Assembly (NCBI RefSeq): GCF_963675815.1
Contig: NZ_OY776574.1
Location: 676,001-740,000, forward strand
Length of the DNA: 64,000 nucleotides
Reading direction: 5' to 3'
Source of the DNA: an uncultured Desulfuromusa sp.
Lineage (GTDB): Bacteria; Desulfobacterota; Desulfuromonadia; Desulfuromonadales; Geopsychrobacteraceae
The notes under the pieces are model-generated. The model saw nothing but the letters and a program-made list of their open reading frames with translations. It made no database searches and had not been told where the DNA came from. Both the position numbers and the translations under genes were made by a program. This document shows positions 34,389-42,005 of the stretch, piece after piece (positions within the stretch are counted from its first letter, which is position 1; every line of letters begins with the position of its first letter).

Positions 34389-35408
34389 ATGACACAGATG
34401 CCCGGACATGATTTTCAAGCGAATAACCTTCGCGTTATGCAAGATTACTTTCATAGTGAAACACCTGAACAACTCCATATCGATAATATAACCTATGACG
34501 GTGATGATCATTTGATCACCTTTACTGACATGGTGGTTCCCGGTGAAAGCCTGCTGGAACAAATGAATTATATGGAACAGCATCGGGATAATATCCGTAC
34601 CCAACTTCTGGGTGATGTTCCAACGCGCTGTGTCGACCTGATTGTACCACCGAAAGATCCACGTGCCGTCGCCGGTTACATCATTATGGAGACAATGGGC
34701 TATCCTCCATTTTCCGGGTCCAATACCCTCAGCACCGGTTATTCATTGCTGCAGAACGGATTTGTCGAGCAGCAGGAAGGCAAACACAGCTTCTTCATCG
34801 AATGTGCTGCCGGACTATCTGAAATCACCTACGAATCGGAAAATGGTAAGATCAAAATGGTCAGTATCACCGGCCAAGATGTTTACCTCGCTCATAGCGG
34901 ACTGGATCTCACCATCTGCGACAAGAATCTTAAAATCCCTGTTGTTTACAGCGGCGGATTCTATTTGATGATTCCCAGCAAAGAAATTCCGATAGAGCTT
35001 AAAGCGGCAAACTACGACGAATTTATCAAAATCGGCAAAAAAGCAGTCGAAGATGCGCGGGCAATCTACAATCCAAAACATTTGACGGTTGGTGACGTGG
35101 GACCGATTCCCTTTGCCAACTTCATGGAAGACAAACAACCATCCGGACATTATGTCGGGGCAACCTTTGTCTATCCCGATGTCATCTGCTACTGTCCGAC
35201 CGGAACTGGAGCTTCGGCTCATACCCTGATGCGCTATCTTTCGGGAGAGGCAAACATCGGTGACCGGGTTGAGGTTCAGTCGCCAATCGGCTCGACTATG
35301 TACATCGATATCCTGGGTGCGGATCAGCTTGAAGGTCATCAGCGGCTACAGCTCAGAATTAATGGCCTGCCAACTCCAAAAGAAGTTCAGATTCAAACCA
35401 TTGCCTGA
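34389..35408 (+). CDS. Proline racemase-family protein lacking the catalytic cysteines
   Basis: Protein of 339 residues, homologous along its length to proline racemase/hydroxyproline epimerase/trans-3-hydroxyproline dehydratase (VPGESLLEQMNYMEQHRDNIR shortened, near residue 50; DLIVPPKDPRAVAGYIIMET near 83). The first catalytic site, usually MCGHG, reads FSGSN (Ser109, and the next catalytic His is Ser). The second, usually CGTGTSA, reads TGTGASA (Thr271, with Cys269 two residues before). So it has a Ser/Thr pair and cannot be a two-Cys racemase. A dehydratase or another reaction on a hydroxy or cyclic amino acid is inferred. The ATG at 34389 has a GGAG site; the ATG at 34377 does not. Confidence 0.75.
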   Translation: MTQMPGHDFQANNLRVMQDYFHSETPEQLHIDNITYDGDDHLITFTDMVVPGESLLEQMNYMEQHRDNIRTQLLGDVPTRCVDLIVPPKDPRAVAGYIIMETMGYPPFSGSNTLSTGYSLLQNGFVEQQEGKHSFFIECAAGLSEITYESENGKIKMVSITGQDVYLAHSGLDLTICDKNLKIPVVYSGGFYLMIPSKEIPIELKAANYDEFIKIGKKAVEDARAIYNPKHLTVGDVGPIPFANFMEDKQPSGHYVGATFVYPDVICYCPTGTGASAHTLMRYLSGEANIGDRVEVQSPIGSTMYIDILGADQLEGHQRLQLRINGLPTPKEVQIQTIA

Positions 35409-35508
35409 TGGATTTCATCGGGCCTTTTAAAGCAACAACAAAGCTCAATCTGTCGACAGAGTTAACAGATCCAAAACTGATCATCATTTTTGATACGGGA
35501 GAGCAGGA

Positions 35509-37191
35509 ATGAAATTGACTGAAACAGATGTGCTGGTCATCGGCTCAGGAGCAGCAGGTTTTTACGCAGCCATCCGGGCAGCCGAATCCGGTATGCGGAT
35601 CACCCTGTGGGAAAAAGGTCTGGCCGGTCGTAGCGGCGGCACCGTCAGCGGTGCCGGACCCTCGGCCTACGGCTCTTTTAGCGACCCGGAAGATTCAGCC
35701 GACAGCCTCTTCCGGGATACCGTCGAAGGGGGATCTTACCTGAGCGATCAACCTCTGGTTCGTATCCTTGCAGATGAAGCCCGTCTCCGTATTCAGGAGT
35801 TGGAAGACTGGGGAATCCGTTTTGACAAAAACAGCGATGGTTCTTATCTCATCTATACCGCCGGAGGTCACAGCTATCCGCGGGTGATGGCGATCAGCGA
35901 CCGGGTTGGCTTGCAGATGTCCAAAGTTTTAAGAACCAAGCTCCACACCTTTGAAAACGTCACCTTTGGTGAGGATACCCTGGCCACAAAAATCCTCGTC
36001 AATGATGGACAGGTCAGCGGCGCCGTTGGCGTCGATTTCCGCAACGGTGAAACCGTCTGTATGCAAGCACCCTCTGTTATCCTGGCGACCGGCGGCGTCG
36101 GTCAACTTTACCCGGTCACCAGTAATCCGATTCAGGTCACCGGTGACGGCATGGCAATCGCCTATGAAGCGGGGGCGAACCTGATCAACATGGAACAGGT
36201 TCAATTTTTTCCTTGCGGTATCGTTTATCCACCATCCCTACAAGGCTTTATCCTGGGAATTCAGGAATATGCCAAACTCTACAACAGCAAGAACGAGCGC
36301 TTCATGGAGAAGTATGAGCCGGAAAAATTAGAACTGACCACACGTGATCGTCTTGCCCGCGGTATCCATTCTGAAATCACAGCAGGCCGTGGCACCGAAC
36401 ATGGTGGCGTCTGGCTTGACGCCATGGATCTGGACCCCGAAATTTATAAGAGCTTTCTGCATGAAATTGAGGTTTCAGCCGAACGCGGTTACGACTATCG
36501 TAAGCAACGCCTTGAGATCGCCCCTTCTGTCCACTATTTTATGGGTGGAGTTGAAATTGATACAGATACGAGCACCTCTCTGCCGGGGCTATTTGCGGCC
36601 GGGGAGTGCTCCGGAGGGCTTCAAGGCGGCAACCGCCTCAGCGGCAATGCCCTTTCTGAATTGCTGGTCTTCGGTTCACGTGCAGGCGTTGCTGCGGTCA
36701 AGCATGCCAAGGAAGCAACCAACAGCACCTGTGGAGATCAAGGACAAGCTGAAGAAGATCGCATCATCAAGGCTCTCAATCGTCCCAAATCAGAAATAAC
36801 CCCGAATGAGGGCAAAAAATTATTACGGACAATTATGGCCGAATACATGGGGGTAACCCGAACCGGGAAAGGACTTCAAAAAGCGGCAAAAGAGCTCCGG
36901 AAACTTAAGGAAATCCTGCCTACGGTTTATGTTCAAGGGTCCTCTCTCCAATTCAACCAGAGTCTGCAATCTTATCTTGAGCTTGAGAAGATGGTCACCA
37001 TTTCGCAAACAATGGTGGCTGCCGCGACGATCAGAAAAGAAAGCCGTGGTGCACATTACCGGGAAGATTATCCGGAGTGGGACAGATCAATCGCCCCCCA
37101 ATGCACCCTGGCCTGCACAGAAGGCCAGAAACCTGTCATCAAGACCAGACCGGTAAAGATGACGGAAATGACGCCGGAGCAATCGGCTTAA
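35509..37191 (+). CDS. FAD-dependent oxidoreductase, fumarate reductase/TfrA-like flavoprotein
   Basis: Soluble flavoprotein of 560 residues of the fumarate reductase/succinate dehydrogenase/NadB family. The FAD-binding loop VLVIGSGAAGFYAAIRAAESG (shortened) is at residues 9-28, HYFMGGVEID near residue 345 and LFAAGECSGG/GGNRLSGNAL near residue 365-385. The segment that in FrdA reads VQYHPTG and then TEGCRGEGG, which binds the dicarboxylate, reads VQFFPCG and GIQEYAKL here, so the substrate is probably not plain fumarate or succinate. No Tat signal. It is 27 bases upstream of an FeS/CCG subunit; the pair resembles thiol:fumarate reductase TfrAB in architecture. Confidence 0.82.
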   Translation: MKLTETDVLVIGSGAAGFYAAIRAAESGMRITLWEKGLAGRSGGTVSGAGPSAYGSFSDPEDSADSLFRDTVEGGSYLSDQPLVRILADEARLRIQELEDWGIRFDKNSDGSYLIYTAGGHSYPRVMAISDRVGLQMSKVLRTKLHTFENVTFGEDTLATKILVNDGQVSGAVGVDFRNGETVCMQAPSVILATGGVGQLYPVTSNPIQVTGDGMAIAYEAGANLINMEQVQFFPCGIVYPPSLQGFILGIQEYAKLYNSKNERFMEKYEPEKLELTTRDRLARGIHSEITAGRGTEHGGVWLDAMDLDPEIYKSFLHEIEVSAERGYDYRKQRLEIAPSVHYFMGGVEIDTDTSTSLPGLFAAGECSGGLQGGNRLSGNALSELLVFGSRAGVAAVKHAKEATNSTCGDQGQAEEDRIIKALNRPKSEITPNEGKKLLRTIMAEYMGVTRTGKGLQKAAKELRKLKEILPTVYVQGSSLQFNQSLQSYLELEKMVTISQTMVAAATIRKESRGAHYREDYPEWDRSIAPQCTLACTEGQKPVIKTRPVKMTEMTPEQSA

Positions 37192-37218
37192 TCAGTCAAT
37201 AGAGACCAAGGTGAAACG

Positions 37219-38850
37219 ATGAAACAAACCTTTAAAGTTCTTGTCGATCGCTATAATCCTGACACGCAAACAGGCTTGACTCAGACCTACGAGGTTGAGT
37301 TCAACCCCAGCCAGACAGTTCTGCAAACGCTGAACTTTATCCGCGACAACCTTGATGACAGCCTCTCCTTCCGCTCCTCCTGCCAAGGGGCAAAATGTGG
37401 AAGTTGCGCTGTTGCCCTGAATGGCAAGCCGGTTCTGGCCTGCAATACCACGGTTGATGGACAAGACATCACCATTGGACCTTTGCCGAATTTTCCGGTG
37501 ATTAATGATCTGATCGTCGATCGTAACAAGGGTGAAGATTATTTCTTTAAGATGCTGTCGCAAACAAATGCCTGTGATGGTTCCTGCAACGGTCACGTTC
37601 ATACAGAACCGGAAGCCGTTCTGAATGAAGCGCAAATCGATTATGAAAACCTGTCCCGCTGTCTCGGCTGTATGGTCTGCACTTCTGCCTGTCCATACAA
37701 CGCCCAGATGGATAGCAACGGACCAAATCCGTCAATGCTGGTGAGTGTTATGAGCTCTGGCGTGTTAACCAAAAAAGACGGCCACCTCGCTTTTCCAATC
37801 GGTGTCAATAGCGATTATTGCAGCCTCTGCCTTAATTGTTACGCCGCATGTCCCGCCGGTGTCCACCTGAACCGCGCCAACAGTCAGAGTAAAAATACTT
37901 ACGTTCAAACCACAGGACAAAAACTGCGCGACCGACTCCTTGGGCACGCTGAACTTGCTGACAAAGCGGCCACTTTGGCCCCGGGATTGAACAACGCCCT
38001 GGTCAACTCTCCCATAGTTCGTACCGCCCTGGAAAAAACCCTCAATATCAGCAGTCAGCCATCAATGGTTAAATTTTCCAGGACGCTGACGGCACAGAGA
38101 CCTGCCGACAAACAACCAAGTGCTATCTCCAAGAAGCACAAAGTCGCTTTTTTCACCGGCTGTTATGCCCGCTATAATGAAACTGATACCGCATTGGACG
38201 CCATTGCTGTCCTTGAAAAATTAGGTGTTCAAGTTGAGGTCCCGGAACAGAGTTGCTGCGGCCTCCCTCTGGTTGCCAATGGCAATATGGCTGCCGCTGA
38301 GAACAAAGCCAGAAACAATATTGCTGCGTTTAAACCATGGGTTGACAAAGGTTATAAGATCGTGACCACCTGCACCAGTTGCAGCTTGATGCTGAAAACC
38401 GAATACACGGAAGTGTTCGGGATTAAAGCAGCAGAAAGCCTGGCCGATTGTACCTACGACCTGGCCGAATACATCAACATACTCGATAACAGCAAGGAGA
38501 TTGAGTTAAAACTGACTCCCGTGCCCATGCACACCGCTTATCACACCCCATGTCACCTGAAGGCACAAAAGATCGGTTTGCCATTTATTGAGTTGTTGAA
38601 TAAAATTCCTGATTTTAAAGTTGAGGTCATGGATGCCAAGTGTTGTGGACAATCGGGAAGTTACGGCTACAAAGCGGAAAAATACTCGATCAGTACCGCG
38701 GTCGGCAATGAACTGAAGGAGTCTATGGACAAACTCAACCCGGAAATTGGATTAAGTGAATGTGGCCCTTGTCAATTACGTATGCATGATGTCTCCGGCC
38801 TGCCGGTTATCCATCCGATTTCAATTCTAAAAAGTGCACTGGTGTCGTGA
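37219..38850 (+). CDS. Iron-sulfur/CCG-domain subunit (TfrB-like)
   Basis: Electron-transfer subunit of 543 residues. N-terminal [2Fe-2S] domain with SSCQGAKCGSCAVALNG near residue 53 and a further Cys near 74; two 4Fe-4S motifs, CLGCMVCTSACP near residue 150 and CSLCLNCYAACP near 197; then two CCG (heterodisulfide-reductase B-like) domains with CCGLPLVANG near residue 347 and CCGQSGSYG near 475. This domain order is that of TfrB of methanogens and of bacterial SdhB/GlpC-like fusions. No membrane segment. It should pass electrons between the preceding flavoprotein and a thiol, quinone or other soluble partner; which one cannot be read from sequence. Confidence 0.85.
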   Translation: MKQTFKVLVDRYNPDTQTGLTQTYEVEFNPSQTVLQTLNFIRDNLDDSLSFRSSCQGAKCGSCAVALNGKPVLACNTTVDGQDITIGPLPNFPVINDLIVDRNKGEDYFFKMLSQTNACDGSCNGHVHTEPEAVLNEAQIDYENLSRCLGCMVCTSACPYNAQMDSNGPNPSMLVSVMSSGVLTKKDGHLAFPIGVNSDYCSLCLNCYAACPAGVHLNRANSQSKNTYVQTTGQKLRDRLLGHAELADKAATLAPGLNNALVNSPIVRTALEKTLNISSQPSMVKFSRTLTAQRPADKQPSAISKKHKVAFFTGCYARYNETDTALDAIAVLEKLGVQVEVPEQSCCGLPLVANGNMAAAENKARNNIAAFKPWVDKGYKIVTTCTSCSLMLKTEYTEVFGIKAAESLADCTYDLAEYINILDNSKEIELKLTPVPMHTAYHTPCHLKAQKIGLPFIELLNKIPDFKVEVMDAKCCGQSGSYGYKAEKYSISTAVGNELKESMDKLNPEIGLSECGPCQLRMHDVSGLPVIHPISILKSALVS

Positions 38851-39010
38851 AATGGCCATAAAAAGGTGTCCGTCTACAGTTATGGATGGACCTCAAATCT
38901 TTTGTATGGAAATCAGTAAGACAGGTATTTACTGTCAACGACCCTTCTGTTATCTATACACATCTATCGATATCCGATAAAAACCGTCACTATAAAGAAG
39001 GAGACAGAGT

Positions 39011-40312
39011 ATGAAAGTCGTTAAATTCGGCGGTACATCCCTCGCCAGTGCAGCCCAAATCAAGAAAGCCGTTGAAATCATTCAAGCCGACGACCAGAGG
39101 CAGGCAATTGTTCTCTCCGCGCCAGGAAAGCGTGATAATCAGGATATCAAGATTACTGACTTATTGATCAACACACATAAACAAAAAACCGCCGGAGAAG
39201 ATTACCTGCAAACTTTTGCAAAGATTCGCGCACGCTTTAGCGAACTCTCTGAATTACTGGAAGTCGATGTCAACATCGAAACTGAACTCGATGTCATCCA
39301 GAAGAAAATTGAAGCAGGAACCACCCTTGACTTTGTGGAGTCTCGTGGCGAATACCTCAACAGTCTGATTATCTCGAAGTATCTGGGTGCCGAATTTATT
39401 GACGCCGCAGACGTTGTCCGGTTAACCGCTGATGGTCGTGTTGATCCGGAATCATACGAACTGATCAACAAGCGGCTTGGCAGCGCAACCGGTCGCTTTG
39501 TTGTCCCGGGATTCTACGGGACAGGTCCGGATGGTGAAATTAAAACCTTCTCTCGTGGCGGCTCTGATATCAGCGGCGCGATCGTCGGTCGCGGCGTTAA
39601 TGCTGATGTTTACGAAAACTGGACTGATGTTTCCGGCATCCTCCAAGCCGATCCCCGCATCGTCCCTGAAGCACAACCTGTGCCCGAAATCACCTACGCT
39701 GAAGTACGCGAACTGGCGTCATGTGGTGCCAGTGTATTTCATGAAGAAGCCATCGCTCCGGTGCGCGATGCAAAGATTCCAATCAATATCAAAAACACTA
39801 ACAGCCCAGCTGACGGTGGCACCATGATCCAGGCATCACGTTCCGCTGACAAGATGCCCGTTGTTGGCGTCTCAGGTAAAAAACCTTACCGCGTATTAAA
39901 GGCTGAAAAATTCATGCTTAACCGCTACCCCGAGCTTCCGGGTCAGGTTAAAGAAGCTCTGGCACAGCAAAAGCTGGCCGTTGAATTCGACATGAAAGGC
40001 TTCGACAGCTTTGCCCTCATGGTCGACAGCAGCAGCGATTTCGATGAGAATGCCATCTGTCAGTATCTTCTTGAGAAAACCGAAATTGACGCTTGCAGCT
40101 TCGGTATGACTGTCGCGCTCGTTGGTATTGTTGGCGTCGGGCTGCAGAATCAGACAGGTCTTCTTGGTCGTATGCTGAACGCTCTTGATCAAGCTGGAAT
40201 CGAGATTCGCAGTATCAGCTACGGTGGATCACAATTGACAGCGCTTTTGGCCATCAATCTTGACGACTACGAAAAGTCGCTGAAAATTCTAGTGGGTCAG
40301 CTGCAAAAGTAA
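39011..40312 (+). CDS. Aspartate kinase
   Basis: Amino-acid kinase of 433 residues. MKVVKFGGTSLASAAQIKKA at the start and FSRGGSDISGAIVGRGVNAD near residue 180 are the ATP- and aspartate-binding segments; two ACT domains follow from about residue 305 (GIVGVGLQNQTGLLGRML in the second). Textbook direction: aspartate plus ATP to aspartyl phosphate, for lysine, threonine and methionine. Its place between the FeS subunit and an M20 deacetylase, in the operon of gdh, suggests instead the reverse reaction: aspartyl phosphate from the second ASADH plus ADP to aspartate plus ATP. That direction is inference. Whether the ACT domains still sense lysine or threonine is unknown. The site is GAAGGAG. Confidence 0.93.
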   Translation: MKVVKFGGTSLASAAQIKKAVEIIQADDQRQAIVLSAPGKRDNQDIKITDLLINTHKQKTAGEDYLQTFAKIRARFSELSELLEVDVNIETELDVIQKKIEAGTTLDFVESRGEYLNSLIISKYLGAEFIDAADVVRLTADGRVDPESYELINKRLGSATGRFVVPGFYGTGPDGEIKTFSRGGSDISGAIVGRGVNADVYENWTDVSGILQADPRIVPEAQPVPEITYAEVRELASCGASVFHEEAIAPVRDAKIPINIKNTNSPADGGTMIQASRSADKMPVVGVSGKKPYRVLKAEKFMLNRYPELPGQVKEALAQQKLAVEFDMKGFDSFALMVDSSSDFDENAICQYLLEKTEIDACSFGMTVALVGIVGVGLQNQTGLLGRMLNALDQAGIEIRSISYGGSQLTALLAINLDDYEKSLKILVGQLQK

Positions 40313-40336
40313 GCCTCAACAGAACAGATCATCATC

Positions 40337-40371
40337 AACAGATGCGGACATATTTTGTGCCCGCATCTGTT
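40337..40371 (+). other. Intercistronic hairpin after aspartate kinase
   Basis: An 11-bp perfect stem AACAGATGCGG / CCGCATCTGTT with a 13-base loop, ending 18 bases before the next ATG. Part of the hairpin series of this region. Confidence 0.55.
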
Positions 40372-40389
40372 CCATCAAGGATCAAATCA

Positions 40390-41553
40390 ATGGAAATCAA
40401 ACAACAGGTCGCGAACTCTGCCAATGAATTAGTCTCTCTGTACAGAGATTTTCATACCCACCCGGAACTGGGATTTAAAGAATACCGGTCTCAAAAAAAA
40501 ATTATTGATTACTTCACGAACCTCGGATTGAAGCCACGCAAGATTGCTTCAACCGGAGTTGTCGCTGAACTCAAAGGAACAAAGCCGGGAAAAACGGTCC
40601 TGTTGCGTTCTGACATGGATGCCCTTCCTGTCACCGAAGAGACAGGACTGTCCTTTGCATCAGAGACATTTGGAATCATGCACGCTTGTGGGCACGACGG
40701 TCATATGGCGATGTTGATGGTTGCAGCAAAAATGCTCACCGCGATGAAGGATGAAATCCCCGGAACGATTAAATTTCTGTTTCAGCCGAACGAGGAAGAT
40801 GCCGGAGCACATAAGGTCGTAAAAGAAGGGGTAATGCACTCTCCTGAAGTTGACTCTGTTTTCGGTCTTCATCTCTGGTCACAGTGTCCTCTCGGTCAGA
40901 TTGATATTGTTGACGGGCCACAGATGGCAGCATCGTACTACTTCAATCTTAAGATCAAAGGGCATGGCGGTCATGCCGGTTTTGCCCACGAATCAACTGA
41001 TCCGGTGTTTATTTCCAGTCTCATCATTCAAGCAGTTCAAGGGATCCAGACTCGCGAAGTCAACGCCCTTGACCCCGCCGTCATCATGTTCACGCAGATG
41101 AACGCCGGAACAAGTACAACCACGATTCCGGAAGCAGCAGAATTAACAGGTTCCATCCGTTTTCTTTATGCCGATGGAAAATCTCTTTTCAAAAGATTTG
41201 AACACGTTATCAGTCATATCTGCGCCGCCTATGGAGCTGAATACGAATTGGAGTTTAAAAAAGGCAATGCACTCCTGAGTAATCATCCGGAAACAGCGGC
41301 CCTGGTTCGTACTGCAGCGGCTGAAGTGGTCGGTCCTGAACAGGTCACAACGAAAATACGCACCATGGCGGGAGAAGATTTTTCTGAGTATCTGGCTCAC
41401 GCGACTGGAACATTTGCGTTCGTTGGTTTCAACAATTCTAAAAAAGGAATTGTCTATCCGCACCATCATCCCAAATTTACCATTGATGAAGATGCTCTGG
41501 TTATTGGCACAGAGTTGCATATTCGTGCGGCTTTAAAGCTATTGAAGGGTTAA
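40390..41553 (+). CDS. M20-family amidohydrolase, second copy
   Basis: Protein of 387 residues, paralogous to the 25.1-kb M20 enzyme: FHTHPELGFKEYRSQKKI near residue 21, metal site IMHACGHDGHMAML near residue 98, FQPNEED near residue 133, dimerisation start GHGGHAGFAHES near residue 185, and AGEDFSEYL near residue 330. It removes an acyl group from an amino acid or related compound. One idea is that the two M20 enzymes split the work between the alpha- and gamma-N-acetyl isomers of diaminobutyrate, or between the ectoine and hydroxyectoine products. The frame is open to 40342 but the ATG at 40390 has an AAGGA site and the proper family N-terminus. Confidence 0.85.
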   Translation: MEIKQQVANSANELVSLYRDFHTHPELGFKEYRSQKKIIDYFTNLGLKPRKIASTGVVAELKGTKPGKTVLLRSDMDALPVTEETGLSFASETFGIMHACGHDGHMAMLMVAAKMLTAMKDEIPGTIKFLFQPNEEDAGAHKVVKEGVMHSPEVDSVFGLHLWSQCPLGQIDIVDGPQMAASYYFNLKIKGHGGHAGFAHESTDPVFISSLIIQAVQGIQTREVNALDPAVIMFTQMNAGTSTTTIPEAAELTGSIRFLYADGKSLFKRFEHVISHICAAYGAEYELEFKKGNALLSNHPETAALVRTAAAEVVGPEQVTTKIRTMAGEDFSEYLAHATGTFAFVGFNNSKKGIVYPHHHPKFTIDEDALVIGTELHIRAALKLLKG

Positions 41554-41579
41554 AATCTTCAATAGACTCAACAGCGGAT

Positions 41580-42005
41580 TCATGGATCTATACTTTTTCG
41601 CGAGATTTCAACCTCGCCGGTATTTCCATTCACCTTGACCCAATCTCCTGTTCTTATCACTCGGCACGGGTCAACATCAGGGAAATCAACAACCATTGGA
41701 CTCCCGATAACTACAGCAGCGACTCCAACCCGTGAATCGATCTGACTCACAACCCAACCGGCAGGCTTTACACCGTTAAGCATGGCTGAATTAAAATGTC
41801 CGGACCAGCAATTTGATCCCTTTGAGGAAGGAATGACCAGAATACGCCCATCTATTGACGTCCCTTCTGCAACATGGCCCTTTTCGATAATAACACCCGT
41901 AATTTCATCAATACCGGACCAGCCTTGAATGCTGTCAGGGCAGACAAGAGCCTCACCTTCAGCAATACCTTTGATCGCGCCGCGTCCCTTGATCACTGTC
42001 TTCAT
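41580..42005 (-). CDS. AcnX-type hydro-lyase, small (swivel, DUF126) subunit
   Basis: Protein of 141 residues of the DUF126 family, the small subunit of aconitase-X enzymes. It has the swivelling-domain pattern IKGRGAIKGIAEGEALV at its start and GRILVIPSSKGSNCWSG near residue 58. The ATG at 42005 overlaps the large-subunit stop (ATGA), so translation is coupled; an upstream TTG in the same frame at 42017 is less likely. Characterised relatives dehydrate cis-3-hydroxy-L-proline or mevalonate 5-phosphate. It is convergent with the second M20 gene. Confidence 0.85.
   Translation of the reverse strand: MKTVIKGRGAIKGIAEGEALVCPDSIQGWSGIDEITGVIIEKGHVAEGTSIDGRILVIPSSKGSNCWSGHFNSAMLNGVKPAGWVVSQIDSRVGVAAVVIGSPMVVDFPDVDPCRVIRTGDWVKVNGNTGEVEISRKSIDP

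Noticed and set aside
38989..38994. Third copy of the CACTAT operator before aspartate kinase
   Set aside because: Only one half-site is present; the base 16 positions later begins TATGAA, the kinase start, with no ATAGTG.
21814..40312. Ectoine biosynthesis (ectABC with ask)
   Set aside because: No ectA acetyltransferase or ectC synthase is present, whereas a DoeA-like hydrolase, M20 deacetylases and an importer are, which fits breakdown.
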